A stretch of DNA of 64,000 nt, from contig DFCS01000003.1 in NCBI GenBank assembly GCA_002367105.1, forward strand, positions 310,246-374,245, given 5' to 3'. The number at the start of each line of letters is the position of its first letter. The first letter of the stretch is position 1. Position numbers and translations under genes: made by a program. Of this stretch, positions 52,070-61,394 are shown piece by piece. The notes beneath the pieces are model-generated. The model had not been told where the DNA came from. It made no database searches and worked only from the letters and a program-made list of their open reading frames with translations. Source of the DNA: Hungatella sp. UBA3048. GTDB taxonomy: Bacteria > Bacillota > Clostridia > Lachnospirales > Lachnospiraceae.

Positions 52070-53407
52070 ATGAACACTGCAAGAGATCTGATCAACGGCA
52101 ATGAAACAAAGGCCATGATAAATTTTGCTATCCCCATGATCATAGGAAACATATTTCAACAATTATATAATGTTGCGGATACGGTGATTGTTGGAAAGTT
52201 TATTGGTTCCAATGCCCTTGCTGCAGTAGGCAGTTCATTTTCCGTTATGGTTTTATTGACCTCTATCATCATTGGATTCTGCATGGGAAGCAGTGTGGTG
52301 TTTTCCCTGATTTATGGTGCAAAGGAAATTGATAAACTAAAAAACTGTTTTTTTACCGCTTTTATTTTCATTGGAGTCGTCACAGTTATTATCAATGTGT
52401 GCTCCATCGTTTTTATTGACGAGATTTTAACCTTTATCAATATTCCTGAGGAAATTTTCAGGGACGCAAAAACTTACCTGCAGATTATTTTTTATGGGAT
52501 CGTCTTTACATATATTTATAATTACTTCAGCGCTGCTATGCGGAGCATCGGCAATTCGGTAGTGCCGCTTATCTTTCTTATCCTATCTGCTGTAATTAAT
52601 ATCGTGCTGGATATCATATTCGTTGTTCCACTTCAGATGGGAATTGCCGGTGCCGCCTATGCAACAATCATTGCACAAGGATTTTCTGCCATTGGCATTG
52701 CTCTTTTTTGCATGCTGCGAGTTCCTCTGATCCGTCTTAAACGGGAGCATTTGTATTTTAATAAGAGCATTATTAAAAAAATTTCTAATTTCTCCATACT
52801 CTCCAGCATCCAGTATTCGGTTATGAATTTTGGAATTTTGTTGATACAGGGTTTGGTAAACAGCTTTGGTGTTTCCGCAATGGCAGCTTTTGCGGCAGTC
52901 GTTAAAATAGAAAGCTTTGCTTATATGCCAGTACAGGATTTTGGCAACGCCTTTTCTACCTTTATCGCTCAAAATATGGGTGCAGGAAAGCAAAAGCGTA
53001 TTTACACCGGAATACGCTCCGCAGTTAAAATAATAACCAGTTACTGCGTAATCATTTCCCTCTTAATAGTAGTATCTGCAAAGCCTTTGATGTATATCTT
53101 TATAAACAAAAATGAAACAGAGATATTGAGGATTGGAGTGCAATACCTTACCATTGTAGCTGGCTTTTATTGCCTGATCGGATATTTGTTTATGTTTTAT
53201 GGACTGTTCCGTGGGATCGGAAAGCCAGGGGTATCCATTATACTTACCGTTGTAAGTCTTGGCACCAGAGTTATCCTGGCTTATATACTCTCCGCTGTGA
53301 ATTGGATCGGAATGGTTGGGATATGGTGGGCGATTCCTATTGGGTGGGCTCTCGCAGATGTGATCGGTGTTATTTTAATCAGGCATTATTATGTAAGTAA
53401 TCGCTGA
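52070..53407 (+). CDS. MATE family efflux transporter
   Basis: A 445-residue transporter with 12 membrane segments. The start (FAIPMIIGNIFQQLYNVADTVIVGKFIGSNALAAVG) is shortened here to IPMIIGNIFQQLYNVADTVI; the block ALAAVGSSFSV and the second-half motif MAAFAAVVKIESFAYMP are typical of the DinF/NorM branch of MATE proteins. These export drugs or metabolites with Na+ or H+. It is a single gene on the plus strand. AAAGGA lies 14 bases before the ATG, rather far. Confidence 0.92.
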   Translation: MNTARDLINGNETKAMINFAIPMIIGNIFQQLYNVADTVIVGKFIGSNALAAVGSSFSVMVLLTSIIIGFCMGSSVVFSLIYGAKEIDKLKNCFFTAFIFIGVVTVIINVCSIVFIDEILTFINIPEEIFRDAKTYLQIIFYGIVFTYIYNYFSAAMRSIGNSVVPLIFLILSAVINIVLDIIFVVPLQMGIAGAAYATIIAQGFSAIGIALFCMLRVPLIRLKREHLYFNKSIIKKISNFSILSSIQYSVMNFGILLIQGLVNSFGVSAMAAFAAVVKIESFAYMPVQDFGNAFSTFIAQNMGAGKQKRIYTGIRSAVKIITSYCVIISLLIVVSAKPLMYIFINKNETEILRIGVQYLTIVAGFYCLIGYLFMFYGLFRGIGKPGVSIILTVVSLGTRVILAYILSAVNWIGMVGIWWAIPIGWALADVIGVILIRHYYVSNR

Positions 53408-53546
53408 TAAGATGAAAGAAGCATCCTAAGATTTCTTCTTCTTTTAAATTTTACAGATACCTTGCCTTCGTCTATATCCTTCCCAATGCCGGGCGGATTC
53501 GTGACTTACCTCATTTAGGACGTGCGCCCGCCGATCGCACAAATTT

Positions 53547-53586
53547 ACAGGGGCCGTATAACTAATGAGGGTTATACGGTCCCTGT
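53547..53586. terminator. 16-bp hairpin between convergent genes
   Basis: A 16-bp stem with one mismatch (53547-53562 with 53571-53586) around an 8-base loop, between the convergent MATE and aldolase genes. T-rich sequence follows on the plus side but there is no clean T-run, so it may serve both directions weakly. Confidence 0.6.
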
Positions 53587-53671
53587 TCTTAGACTATCTT
53601 ATTTTCCGACAGCCCCCTTTTTTTACTGACATAGAATCTATTCTAATACATAAACCACCTTTTTCAAATCA

Positions 53672-54523
53672 TCAGCCTTTTCCTGCGCAGCCACAGGTTA
53701 TCATCTTTTCTTTCACAAATCGCTTTACTTTACTGATACCGGCTGAACCGTATTTTTTAGGATCAATCGTTTCCGGGTTCTCCTTCAGCACTTCTTTTAC
53801 CCCTTCACTGTAAGCAATTCTCAGTTCAGTCGCATAATTTACTTTACATATGCCGCGTTCGATTGCCATCTTCACGGTTTCATCCGGCAGACCTGAGGCA
53901 CCGTGGAGCACCAGCGGTATTGCAACTGCCCTGGCAATTTCAGATAACCGCTCCAAGTCCAGTTTTGGTTCGCCCTTGTAGATACCGTGTGCTGTACCGA
54001 TAGCTACCGCAAGGGAGTTCACGCCTGTCTTCTCGACAAACATTTTCGCTTCTTCCGGATCTGTGTAGGCACTGCCTTCGCCGCCATCTAAATCATCCTC
54101 CTTGCCGCCAACCTTCCCAAGCTCCGCTTCGACCGGTATATTGGAAGGCATACAAGCTTCAACAACGCGTCTGGATAATTCAATGTTTGCTTCAAAAGCC
54201 TCATGGGAACCATCGATCATGATCGAAGTATAACCGGTCCGCAAGGCCTGCATTGCCAGTCTAAAATCAGATCCATGGTCCAGATGGAGGGCCACAGGGA
54301 CTTTTGCCCGCTCCGCCGCGGTTTTTACATTTGCCAGATACAAGTCCAGTCCCGCATATTTAACAGTAGAAGGGGTTGTCTGCAATATCGCTGGGGCATT
54401 CAATTCCTCGGCAGCCTGTATCACCGCCATGACCATTTCCATATTTTCAACATTAAATGCCCCTACTGCATAACGACCGTTCCTGGCATCTGACAATATT
54501 TGACTAGTTGTAACTAAAGGCAT
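53672..54523 (-). CDS. class II aldolase, tagatose/fructose-bisphosphate type
   Basis: A 283-residue zinc aldolase of the GatY/KbaY/FbaA family with HLDHGSDF, VAIGTAHGIYKGEP, LHGASGLPDE and ICKVNYATEL. It cleaves tagatose or fructose 1,6-bisphosphate to glyceraldehyde 3-phosphate and dihydroxyacetone phosphate. It is last in the mannose-family PTS operon, after a PfkB kinase gene that would supply the bisphosphate. AAAGAGGGA before the ATG. Confidence 0.92.
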   Translation of the reverse strand: MPLVTTSQILSDARNGRYAVGAFNVENMEMVMAVIQAAEELNAPAILQTTPSTVKYAGLDLYLANVKTAAERAKVPVALHLDHGSDFRLAMQALRTGYTSIMIDGSHEAFEANIELSRRVVEACMPSNIPVEAELGKVGGKEDDLDGGEGSAYTDPEEAKMFVEKTGVNSLAVAIGTAHGIYKGEPKLDLERLSEIARAVAIPLVLHGASGLPDETVKMAIERGICKVNYATELRIAYSEGVKEVLKENPETIDPKKYGSAGISKVKRFVKEKMITCGCAGKG

Positions 54524-54538
54524 ATATTCCCTCTTTCC

Positions 54539-55468
54539 TTATATCCTGCTCACGGTTACGCCGTCCAGGATTGTTTCCAGATTCTCTTGTTCAAAATATC
54601 CTGTTCTTATTGATAATGCGTTTGCAGCAGAGACTGCCACAGCATATGACAGGCAATCCTCAGAAGCTTTATTCATCTCCAATGCCGCTGCAAATGAAGC
54701 CACCATGGAATCTCCGCAGCCAACTGTATTGACAGCTTTAATTTTCCCCGGTTTTCCATGATAGACTCCCTCATCACAGACCAACACTGCGCCGTCAGAA
54801 CCCATAGATATCAGCACATATTTTATCCCCATATCACGAAGCCTCTGTGCCCAGAACTTGACATCCCCGATGGAAGCAATCTTACAGTCAAACAAATCCT
54901 CCAGTTCCTCTCGGTTGGGTTTTACAAGATCAGGTTTTGCTGCCAGCGCAGCTTTTAAGTATTCTCCACTGGTGTCAAGCAAAACCAGCTTATTGGCTTT
55001 CTTGGCAATCTTTATTAAATCGGCATATATTTCTTTGCCAAAGCCTACGGGTACACTGCCGGATATGGTAACAATACTTCCCTCTTGTATAACATTACGG
55101 AAAAAATTCAGAAACTCCCTCTGTTCTGCTTCTGTCACCGCAAAGCCTGGCTCCAAAAACTCTGTGGAAGTATTATCTTCCGCCAGAATGTTGATGCAGC
55201 TTCTGGTTTCACCATCGACATGGAAGAAATCATGGGTAACGCCATCCTGTTCCAGAAGTTCCAGAAGATAGTCACCATTATATCCGCCGACAATCCCAGT
55301 CGCCTTAACCGGAACCTTGCACAAACTTGCCACACGTGCCACATTCAGACCCTTGCCACCGGCACTGTTTCGGCACCCAAACACCCTCATGACTGTCCCT
55401 GGCTCTACACTTCCGCTGATGGTATACGCCTTGTCAACGGATGCATTCAATGTTACTGTTATTATCAT
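54539..55468 (-). CDS. PfkB family kinase (tagatose-6-phosphate / 1-phosphofructokinase type)
   Basis: About 309 residues with both PfkB signatures: GGKGLNVARV near residue 40 and NTVGCGDSMVASFAA near 245 with the catalytic aspartate. The opening MIITVTLNASVDKAY is typical of the LacC/FruK subgroup, which phosphorylates tagatose 6-phosphate or fructose 1-phosphate. With the adjacent aldolase it completes a route to triose phosphates. The start is uncertain: ATG at 55468 or GTG at 55480, neither ideally spaced from AGGGG. Confidence 0.9.
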   Translation of the reverse strand: MIITVTLNASVDKAYTISGSVEPGTVMRVFGCRNSAGGKGLNVARVASLCKVPVKATGIVGGYNGDYLLELLEQDGVTHDFFHVDGETRSCINILAEDNTSTEFLEPGFAVTEAEQREFLNFFRNVIQEGSIVTISGSVPVGFGKEIYADLIKIAKKANKLVLLDTSGEYLKAALAAKPDLVKPNREELEDLFDCKIASIGDVKFWAQRLRDMGIKYVLISMGSDGAVLVCDEGVYHGKPGKIKAVNTVGCGDSMVASFAAALEMNKASEDCLSYAVAVSAANALSIRTGYFEQENLETILDGVTVSRI

Positions 55469-55489
55469 AGGCTCACTCACGCACCCCTA

Positions 55490-56521
55490 TTAAAGCTGAA
55501 TCCATGGTGCCAGCCCGTCCGGCTGATCAGGATTTGCCCCGGTCTCTCCGGACTTGAAGTAGGATACCAGCTGGTTAATAACGAGAAATGGCAGACCCAT
55601 TACCGGATAACTCAAGTTTTTGCCAAAATAAATATTACAGATGCCATCCAGCTCCATCGCTTCATTTGTATATACGATAATAGCAGCACCTTTTTTCTTT
55701 AAATCCTCCAGCAATGCTTTCTGCAGCTTAAGAGAATGATCGGATATGAGCATGATGACCAATGTTTCTTTACCGATCATCACCATGGGGCCATGGCGCG
55801 AATCCAGCATATGATAATAATTGCTGGGCAGCTGGCAGATTTCTTTAAATGTTAAGGAACCCTCTTCACAAATACCACTGAGTTCGGCATCCCCCAATAC
55901 GACGGCATGGTTCCACGGAAGCGCCGCCATTTTTTCCAGCTCTGCTTCCCACTGCTTTATGTATTCGTCACCATGGCTGACCACCAATTGCAGTTCTGCC
56001 AATTGGGCCTGATTTTCTGATAGCGTTCCGACTATATAAAGCCATGCAAAATACAGACAGGAAACCGTCCTGGTCTGGCATACACTGTTATCAAAAGCCC
56101 AGGGCATTGTCAATGTGAGATCACTGATCCTGCTGGCTGTTGAATCTTCTTTGCATACAATTGAAATCACCTGTATCTTGCAGATTTTCCGCATTTTGGT
56201 CACTGCCTGAATGATTTCAGTTGTTTCACCGGAACGGGATATGGCCACAACGATGGCGTTTTCAAAGATTGCCTGATAGCGGTCACCATGAATGAGCACG
56301 TCACCGGCAGCCATCGCCAGCCCCACTCGCTTTAAGCTTGTCATAGTATTCTGGGCATAGGATTTCGCTATGGAATAGCTGGATCCGCAGCCCAAAAAGA
56401 TAATATTACTATCTGAATTGTCGTCAAAAATCTTCTTGATTGTATCTATGTATCCAGACAGATACTCTTTTGTCTGTCCCATGGATGTATATTGTTCTTT
56501 GATTTCCTGCAGCGTGAGCAT
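55490..56521 (-). CDS. SIS-domain sugar-phosphate isomerase/deaminase (AgaS/FrlB-like)
   Basis: About 343 residues with two SIS domains: IIFLGCGSSYSIAKSYAQ and AISRSGETTEI in the first, the second ending with GANPDQPDGLAPWI. Relatives without the glutaminase domain deaminate amino-sugar phosphates (AgaS on galactosamine 6-phosphate) or deglycate fructoselysine phosphates (FrlB, GfrF). The kinase and aldolase next to it suggest that the product is tagatose or fructose 6-phosphate, favouring an AgaS-like role. No deacetylase gene is present. The ATG at 56521 has AAGGTGA upstream. Confidence 0.82.
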   Translation of the reverse strand: MLTLQEIKEQYTSMGQTKEYLSGYIDTIKKIFDDNSDSNIIFLGCGSSYSIAKSYAQNTMTSLKRVGLAMAAGDVLIHGDRYQAIFENAIVVAISRSGETTEIIQAVTKMRKICKIQVISIVCKEDSTASRISDLTLTMPWAFDNSVCQTRTVSCLYFAWLYIVGTLSENQAQLAELQLVVSHGDEYIKQWEAELEKMAALPWNHAVVLGDAELSGICEEGSLTFKEICQLPSNYYHMLDSRHGPMVMIGKETLVIMLISDHSLKLQKALLEDLKKKGAAIIVYTNEAMELDGICNIYFGKNLSYPVMGLPFLVINQLVSYFKSGETGANPDQPDGLAPWIQL

Positions 56522-56541
56522 TTGAATCACCTTGATTGGAA

Positions 56542-56985
56542 TTAAATTCCATCTTCCCTTTCATTATTCGTTGTTTTCACAGACGGCGCAGGAACAAAGC
56601 AGTTAATACTTTCTCTTCCCTTCGCAATCATGCTGTGTGTAAGTTCTTTTAATGTCATACCCTCTCCCTCAAAAATACCGGCAATCACCATCGGGAAATT
56701 GCTCCCAGATATTACCTCTATATTTAATTGGGGATTTTTCATTTTTATCATGACCGACTGGTTATAAGGCGAACCGCCTGTCAGATCAGACAAAATCAGG
56801 ATTTCTTCATAATCCTTCTGAAGTTCCTCCAAGGCATTAAGCAATTTTCCCTCTAAATCATCTGTACTGTAGGACTCAAGGAAATCCACACCAACCAGCC
56901 GGTTGGTCCTCCCTGCCACCAACTCAACAGCGGAAATGATCCCTGATGCGAAATTCCCATGTCCTGTGATCAAAAAGCCTGTCAT
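56542..56985 (-). CDS. PTS mannose-family EIIA
   Basis: About 147 residues of the EIIA-Man fold with phosphohistidine in LITGHGNFASG (residue about 10) and LSDLTGGSPYN later on. It takes phosphate from HPr and passes it to the EIIB encoded at 59498. Start ATG at 56985 follows AGAGGA; an in-frame TTG lies upstream. In this operon the A subunit gene comes after EIID and the phosphatase rather than first. Confidence 0.92.
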   Translation of the reverse strand: MTGFLITGHGNFASGIISAVELVAGRTNRLVGVDFLESYSTDDLEGKLLNALEELQKDYEEILILSDLTGGSPYNQSVMIKMKNPQLNIEVISGSNFPMVIAGIFEGEGMTLKELTHSMIAKGRESINCFVPAPSVKTTNNEREDGI

Positions 56986-57015
56986 AAAATTCCTCTTTTC
57001 CAATTAATAATCCGC

Positions 57016-57888
57016 TTAATAGTTGGCGGTAATATACCGTATCGCATCTGCCACAGCATCATCGGTATTGCTTCCGGTGATAAATTCACTGATTGCCCTC
57101 ACTTCATTCGCTGCATTGGCTGGAGACATGGCAACAGCTGCTTCCCGAAGCATCGAAATATCATTCATGCCATCGCCGATTGATGCCACATTTTCCATCC
57201 TCAAATGCCGCAATTGTGTGAGATACTTAAGTGCCGCAGCTTTTGAACAATTGCGTTCGATAATATCCACCGTATGATCAGTAGATAACATGGCGGTTAC
57301 ATTGTCGAATCCGCTAATAAACTCCCCGACTGTTCTGATCACCTGAGGATCAAATGTATGTACTGAAATCATATAACAGGAATTTCCATCTGTGAAATAA
57401 CTGCAAAGGTCAGGCACGATTTCAACTCCTACCTGGTTCAGCATTTCTTCCCTCATATAGGTAATTTGGGCCGGTGAGACCATAAAACCTCTTTGCTTGA
57501 GGCTTTCCGATTCTTTATCCAGCAGTTCTTCCCAGTTTTCGGGTATCAGATAGCTCCTGCTTGTGCTGATCGCATAACAAATACGATGTTCTTCCATGAA
57601 ATTGATTATTCCATCCAGGCTTTCTGTCGGAAGCCAGCGGCCATAAATCTGTTCCTGACGGCTATTAAATATACATGCACCGTTGTTGGAAATAATATCA
57701 GGATAGATCTGGCTTTGGCGGCAGATTTCATAAGCATCATAATAGATCCGCCCTGTTGCAATCACGAACTCGATGCCGGCATGTTCCAGACTCCGTATCG
57801 CGGCCGCATTCTTTTCACTGATTCGGAAATCTAGTCCCAGCAATGTGCCATCCATATCGCTGACAAACATTTTTATCTTACTACCCAT
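57016..57888 (-). CDS. Cof-type HAD phosphatase
   Basis: About 290 residues of the HAD superfamily, Cof/YidA subtype: motif I FVSDMDGTLLG with nucleophile and acid aspartates, a type IIB cap, and motif IV IGDGMNDISML. These phosphatases remove phosphate from sugar phosphates or FMN-like compounds. Within a PTS operon it may relieve sugar-phosphate build-up (inference). The start is taken at ATG 57888, four bases after the EIID stop; no strong ribosome site is seen, so coupling with EIID is likely. Confidence 0.88.
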   Translation of the reverse strand: MGSKIKMFVSDMDGTLLGLDFRISEKNAAAIRSLEHAGIEFVIATGRIYYDAYEICRQSQIYPDIISNNGACIFNSRQEQIYGRWLPTESLDGIINFMEEHRICYAISTSRSYLIPENWEELLDKESESLKQRGFMVSPAQITYMREEMLNQVGVEIVPDLCSYFTDGNSCYMISVHTFDPQVIRTVGEFISGFDNVTAMLSTDHTVDIIERNCSKAAALKYLTQLRHLRMENVASIGDGMNDISMLREAAVAMSPANAANEVRAISEFITGSNTDDAVADAIRYITANY

Positions 57889-57892
57889 TTTT

Positions 57893-58702
57893 TTACAGAA
57901 TCCCCAGGAATGATAAAATAATCGATAAAACAAATGTACTGATGATCAGGATAACGGGACTGGTTTTCTTTTTCACCAACAAATAGTATAAAAAGAAGAC
58001 ATAGCCAAATGGCAGAATGTTGGGGAATATCTTATCTAAAAAGTCAGCCTGGAGTGAGACTGTTGTAAATTCATTTACAACGACTTCCGGTAATAGTGTA
58101 ATATTTACATAGGATGCGATCAGTCCGCCGATCACGGTACAGCCCAGAACCGTTGCCGCTTTACCGATCAGCGTGGACGTTTCTTTGATCGTTATGATTG
58201 CTCTTGTTCCAAGATTATATCCCAGATGGGTCCAGACGATCCGCAGCAGGAAGACCATCAAATAAAAAGCGAAAAACAAAACCGGACCAAGGATACTGTT
58301 GTTCAGCGCCATAGAGGAACAAATTCCGGCCATAATCGGCAGTATGGTAAACCAGAAGATGGCATCGCCGATCCCGGCAAGAGGCGCAAACAACGCAACT
58401 TTCAAACCTTTGATAGTGGCTCTGTCCTCTTTAGCCTCTTCCAGAGAGATAAGCAGTCCCATTAAAAATCCAACTAAGTTAGGATGGGTGTTTATAAACT
58501 CCAAATTATCCTGCATCGCTGCTGAAAGACCCTCTTTGTCATCTTTATAGATCTTCTTTAAAAGCGGCAGCTGGGATACTAAAAAGCCACCGGCCTGCAT
58601 TCTTTCATAGTTAAAACTGGCCTGCAAAAATGTTGAGAGAAGGCCTAGCTTTGTGATATCTTGCTTTGTCACAACTTTGCTGGAATTCTTATTAGATGCC
58701 AT
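57893..58702 (-). CDS. PTS mannose-family EIID
   Basis: About 269 residues: SFNYERMQAGGFLVSQLPLLKKIY near the start (the segment NYERMQAGGF is the EIID hallmark), GDAIFWFTILPI and several membrane segments towards the C-terminus. With EIIC it forms the membrane channel. ATG at 58702 lies 9 bases after AGGAGG and overlaps the EIIC gene end by 11 bases. Confidence 0.94.
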   Translation of the reverse strand: MASNKNSSKVVTKQDITKLGLLSTFLQASFNYERMQAGGFLVSQLPLLKKIYKDDKEGLSAAMQDNLEFINTHPNLVGFLMGLLISLEEAKEDRATIKGLKVALFAPLAGIGDAIFWFTILPIMAGICSSMALNNSILGPVLFFAFYLMVFLLRIVWTHLGYNLGTRAIITIKETSTLIGKAATVLGCTVIGGLIASYVNITLLPEVVVNEFTTVSLQADFLDKIFPNILPFGYVFFLYYLLVKKKTSPVILIISTFVLSIILSFLGIL

Positions 58703-59480
58703 CTTCATCGTCCTCCTCTACTACACTTACAGTTTTCATCATGACTTTACCTTTTTCAGTGTTATAAGTCATGAGTGCAAATGCCACACCGACAATTGCA
58801 ACAGGCAATAAATTGGAGTATGTAAGGAAACAGGAAATCACAAACCCAATTAACAGATAAGGCATAAATTCTCTTTTCAGCATTACCTTTAACAGCATTG
58901 CAAAACCAACGGCCGGCAGGATGCCCCCTGCCACTTCAAATCCATGTGTCAGCCATACCGGCATTGCTGTAACCAATGCTTTCATCGCATCCTGGGCGAT
59001 ATAGGCACTGAGGAATACAATCAATGCATATAAAAATGTAATGATACAGGTACAGATAATATTTATCCTCACAATTTTATCCGTGTCCGCTTCTTCCGCT
59101 GCACGATCTGCACCTTTCATAAACAATGAAAAACTGGAATAACAAAACAGGATCACATACTGCATTAAAAAGCTGAAAGGCAATGACAGCGCCATCGCCG
59201 CAGTCGCCTCAACCTTTGTCGTATACGCGAGGACTACGGTCATAACTCCTGCTAAGATTGGGTTCGGAGGCTGTGTACCTCCGGCCGGCGTTAAGCCTGC
59301 GAATGCCAGTTCCGTGATACCGCCGGCCATTAACCCCAGCTGCAGATCACCTAAAATAAAACCGGCAAGCGTACATACAATAATCGGCCTGAAGATGAAA
59401 AAGCTCTCCAGCCAAAAATCAATTCCTACAATTGCTGTCATTAGCGCAAGGCCAATTCCCTGGCCAAATGTAATCGCCAT
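58692..59480 (-). CDS. PTS mannose-family EIIC
   Basis: A 262-residue membrane protein with about seven helices. GLMAGGITELAFAGLTPAGG with PPNPILAG is the mannose/sorbose-family EIIC signature. It binds the sugar together with EIID. The acidic C-terminus (EEDDEDGI) overlaps the EIID start. GGAGAGG precedes the ATG. Confidence 0.94.
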   Translation of the reverse strand: MAITFGQGIGLALMTAIVGIDFWLESFFIFRPIIVCTLAGFILGDLQLGLMAGGITELAFAGLTPAGGTQPPNPILAGVMTVVLAYTTKVEATAAMALSLPFSFLMQYVILFCYSSFSLFMKGADRAAEEADTDKIVRINIICTCIITFLYALIVFLSAYIAQDAMKALVTAMPVWLTHGFEVAGGILPAVGFAMLLKVMLKREFMPYLLIGFVISCFLTYSNLLPVAIVGVAFALMTYNTEKGKVMMKTVSVVEEDDEDGI

Positions 59481-59497
59481 AATTATTTCCTCTCCTT

Positions 59498-59974
59498 CTA
59501 CAGATTGATGGTTTGCTTTGGATCACCGGGCACATCCTGTATATAGAGGTTAACACCGGCATTTATGATCGCAGCGAAACTTGTCATATCCTCATCATTT
59601 ACATAGACTTTTTTACTGATCTGACGCTTTCCTTTTTCAAAGTGCATATTTCCGACATTCACTTCTTTAATCGGAACCCCACCTTCAATGAGCTGCTGCA
59701 CCACCTGTGGTGTCTTGCAGACAATGAAGATCTTCTGTTTTGCTGATGCTTTGCCAATGATCGCAATTGTTTTTGCGACTGTAAAAAAACGGATACCAGC
59801 ACCTGATGAATCTGCCGTCGCGGTCATCAGCTGTTGGGACAGCTCATTTTCTGATGATTCATCATCCGCAACGAGGATCAGATTTGCCCCCAGAGACATC
59901 GTCCATGTAACACCTACCTGCCCATGTACCAATCTGTTATCAATTCTTGTTAACAAAATGTTCGGTTCTCCCAT
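59498..59974 (-). CDS. PTS mannose-family EIIB
   Basis: A 158-residue EIIB with the phosphohistidine in RIDNRLVHGQVGVTW (residue about 15), typical of mannose/sorbose/N-acetylgalactosamine systems. It phosphorylates the incoming sugar at C6. First gene of the operon. ATG at 59974 with GGAG upstream is the start; longer open starts reach back to 60031. A promoter and an inverted repeat lie just upstream. Confidence 0.94.
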   Translation of the reverse strand: MGEPNILLTRIDNRLVHGQVGVTWTMSLGANLILVADDESSENELSQQLMTATADSSGAGIRFFTVAKTIAIIGKASAKQKIFIVCKTPQVVQQLIEGGVPIKEVNVGNMHFEKGKRQISKKVYVNDEDMTSFAAIINAGVNLYIQDVPGDPKQTINL

Positions 59975-60028
59975 ATCTTCACTCCCATCCATGCGTTTTA
60001 CTACACACATTAACTCTTTTAAACATTT

Positions 60029-60095
60029 CAAACAAATGCCGGCTTAAATAATTTGTTTGTACCGTCATATTATCCTATTTTTACTTATATTTCAA
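60029..60095 (-). promoter_or_regulatory. promoter and candidate operator of the mannose-family PTS operon
   Basis: Minus strand: TTGAAA (60095-60090), 17 bases, TAATAT (60072-60067). Starting about 8 bases past the -10 box, CAAACAAAT (60029-60037) and ATTTGTTTG (60051-60059) form a 9-bp inverted repeat with a 13-base gap. The position over the transcription start fits repression by the neighbouring GntR protein. Confidence 0.65.
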
Positions 60096-60141
60096 CAAAT
60101 TATCAGAATAAAGCCCAATACACAGATTGGTACTAACTAAA

Positions 60142-60188
60142 AACAGGCAACTTGCACAATAATATTTTGATTATGCAAGCTGCCTGTT
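60142..60188 (-). terminator. terminator of the GntR gene
   Basis: A 15-bp stem with one mismatch (60142-60156 with 60174-60188) and a 17-base loop, followed on the minus side by a T-run. It ends the GntR transcript before the PTS operon promoter, so the two are separate units. Confidence 0.75.
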
Positions 60189-60215
60189 AAAGCTCATATA
60201 CTTCAACGCCTGGAT

Positions 60216-60929
60216 TTACAGTGTTAAATTTACCGTAAATGAGTATTTATCTCCCCGTACAATGGATAGAGTATATTCGATAATGGAGTGATTTTCATAG
60301 CTGAAACGCTCAAGGAACATACAGGGTGTTGTCGTAGGGATTTTAAGCAAATCCCGTTCCCTGGCATTGGGATTAACCGGACGGAAAGATTCAACGGCTC
60401 TGTCCATGTGAAACCCATAGGTATTTCTTAAATACTCATAGAGTGAACCCCGGTTCTCCAAAAATGAGATATCGATAGTGTGAAATCTTTCATGGGGCAG
60501 ATATGTTGTCTCCAACATTAAAGGATATTCTTTCGCTGAACGCAGACGCACAAGTTTGTGGAACATCGCCCCCTGGGGATAAGCTAATTTTTTTGCCAGG
60601 GAATGGTCAATCCGGATCAATTCATATTCGACAATGTGGTTGTAGATAACAATGTTGGAATTTTTAAGTTCATCTGTAAAAGAATAAAATTTTGTCAATG
60701 GCTGCTCAAACACTTGCGGTCTGACAAATGAACCATTGTTGGGAAGTGTATAGATATATCCTTCTGCCTTTAATTTGTCCAGGGCACGGCGGACTGTCGC
60801 CCGGCTGACATGATATTTTTCACATATCACCCGCTCAGCAGGCAATGGTGAATTTTCATCATACTCAAAAGACCGAATCCCCTCCAGAATCTTTTGGTAC
60901 ACATGTAAATAAAGTGCATTTGACTGCAT
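60216..60929 (-). CDS. GntR/HutC family transcriptional regulator with UTRA domain
   Basis: A 237-residue regulator with an N-terminal winged HTH (about 1-70; PLPAERVICEKYHVSRATVR) and a UTRA effector domain (about 90-235). AgaR2/DasR/NagR-type members respond to amino-sugar phosphates, which would agree with an AgaS-like pathway downstream, though this is only suggestive. It is encoded directly upstream of the PTS operon in the same direction. AGAGGGGG precedes the ATG. Confidence 0.92.
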   Translation of the reverse strand: MQSNALYLHVYQKILEGIRSFEYDENSPLPAERVICEKYHVSRATVRRALDKLKAEGYIYTLPNNGSFVRPQVFEQPLTKFYSFTDELKNSNIVIYNHIVEYELIRIDHSLAKKLAYPQGAMFHKLVRLRSAKEYPLMLETTYLPHERFHTIDISFLENRGSLYEYLRNTYGFHMDRAVESFRPVNPNARERDLLKIPTTTPCMFLERFSYENHSIIEYTLSIVRGDKYSFTVNLTL

Positions 60930-61394
60930 AGTTTACCCCCTCTTAAATCAACCGAGTATCTATAGCACAACGTTATCGTGGCCTTAGTTTAATGATATAC
61001 CTGACACTCTTTACAGAAGCATATCTTTCTTTTCAGGTCCCGATCGCCTCCAACCAGGCCTGAGCTTTAATTCAACTATATGTTAACATGATTTTCAGGC
61101 TGTTGCAATTTAATTTGACCTGATAAAAATTAATCAAGAATATCGGCAACCTTTTAGCCACTGCAGCATCTGAAGTGCTGCACCATTGGCCGCCTCCTCT
61201 TTCTCCATTCGAGAATGCTTAATCTAATGCATCTTATTCTGATACAAAAATAAAGGATTTTAAAGCTAGAAAGTCAATTTATTTATAGTGCTTTTTCATA
61301 TTTGTAATTTTGTATTTTATGGTATATACTCAGATAAATTGATAATTATTAAAAGCTAAATAGTTTGTATTCATATGATTGGGGGTGGGGAATT
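60930..61394. other. intergenic region with no recognised gene
   Basis: This 465-base stretch is AT-rich in its second half. It holds a short stem GCAGCA/TGCTGC (61163-61181) and a 24-codon minus-strand frame at 61134-61208 without a ribosome site. Nothing here looks like a functional gene or RNA. The promoter of the GntR gene should lie at its left end but is not clear. Confidence 0.4.

Noticed and set aside
53522..53540. GTGCG/CGCAC inverted repeat downstream of the MATE gene
   Set aside because: Only five paired bases with no T-run; the stronger hairpin at 53547-53586 explains termination here.
61134..61208. 24-codon minus-strand frame in the intergenic region before the GNAT remnant
   Set aside because: No ribosome site, no in-frame continuation and no recognisable match.
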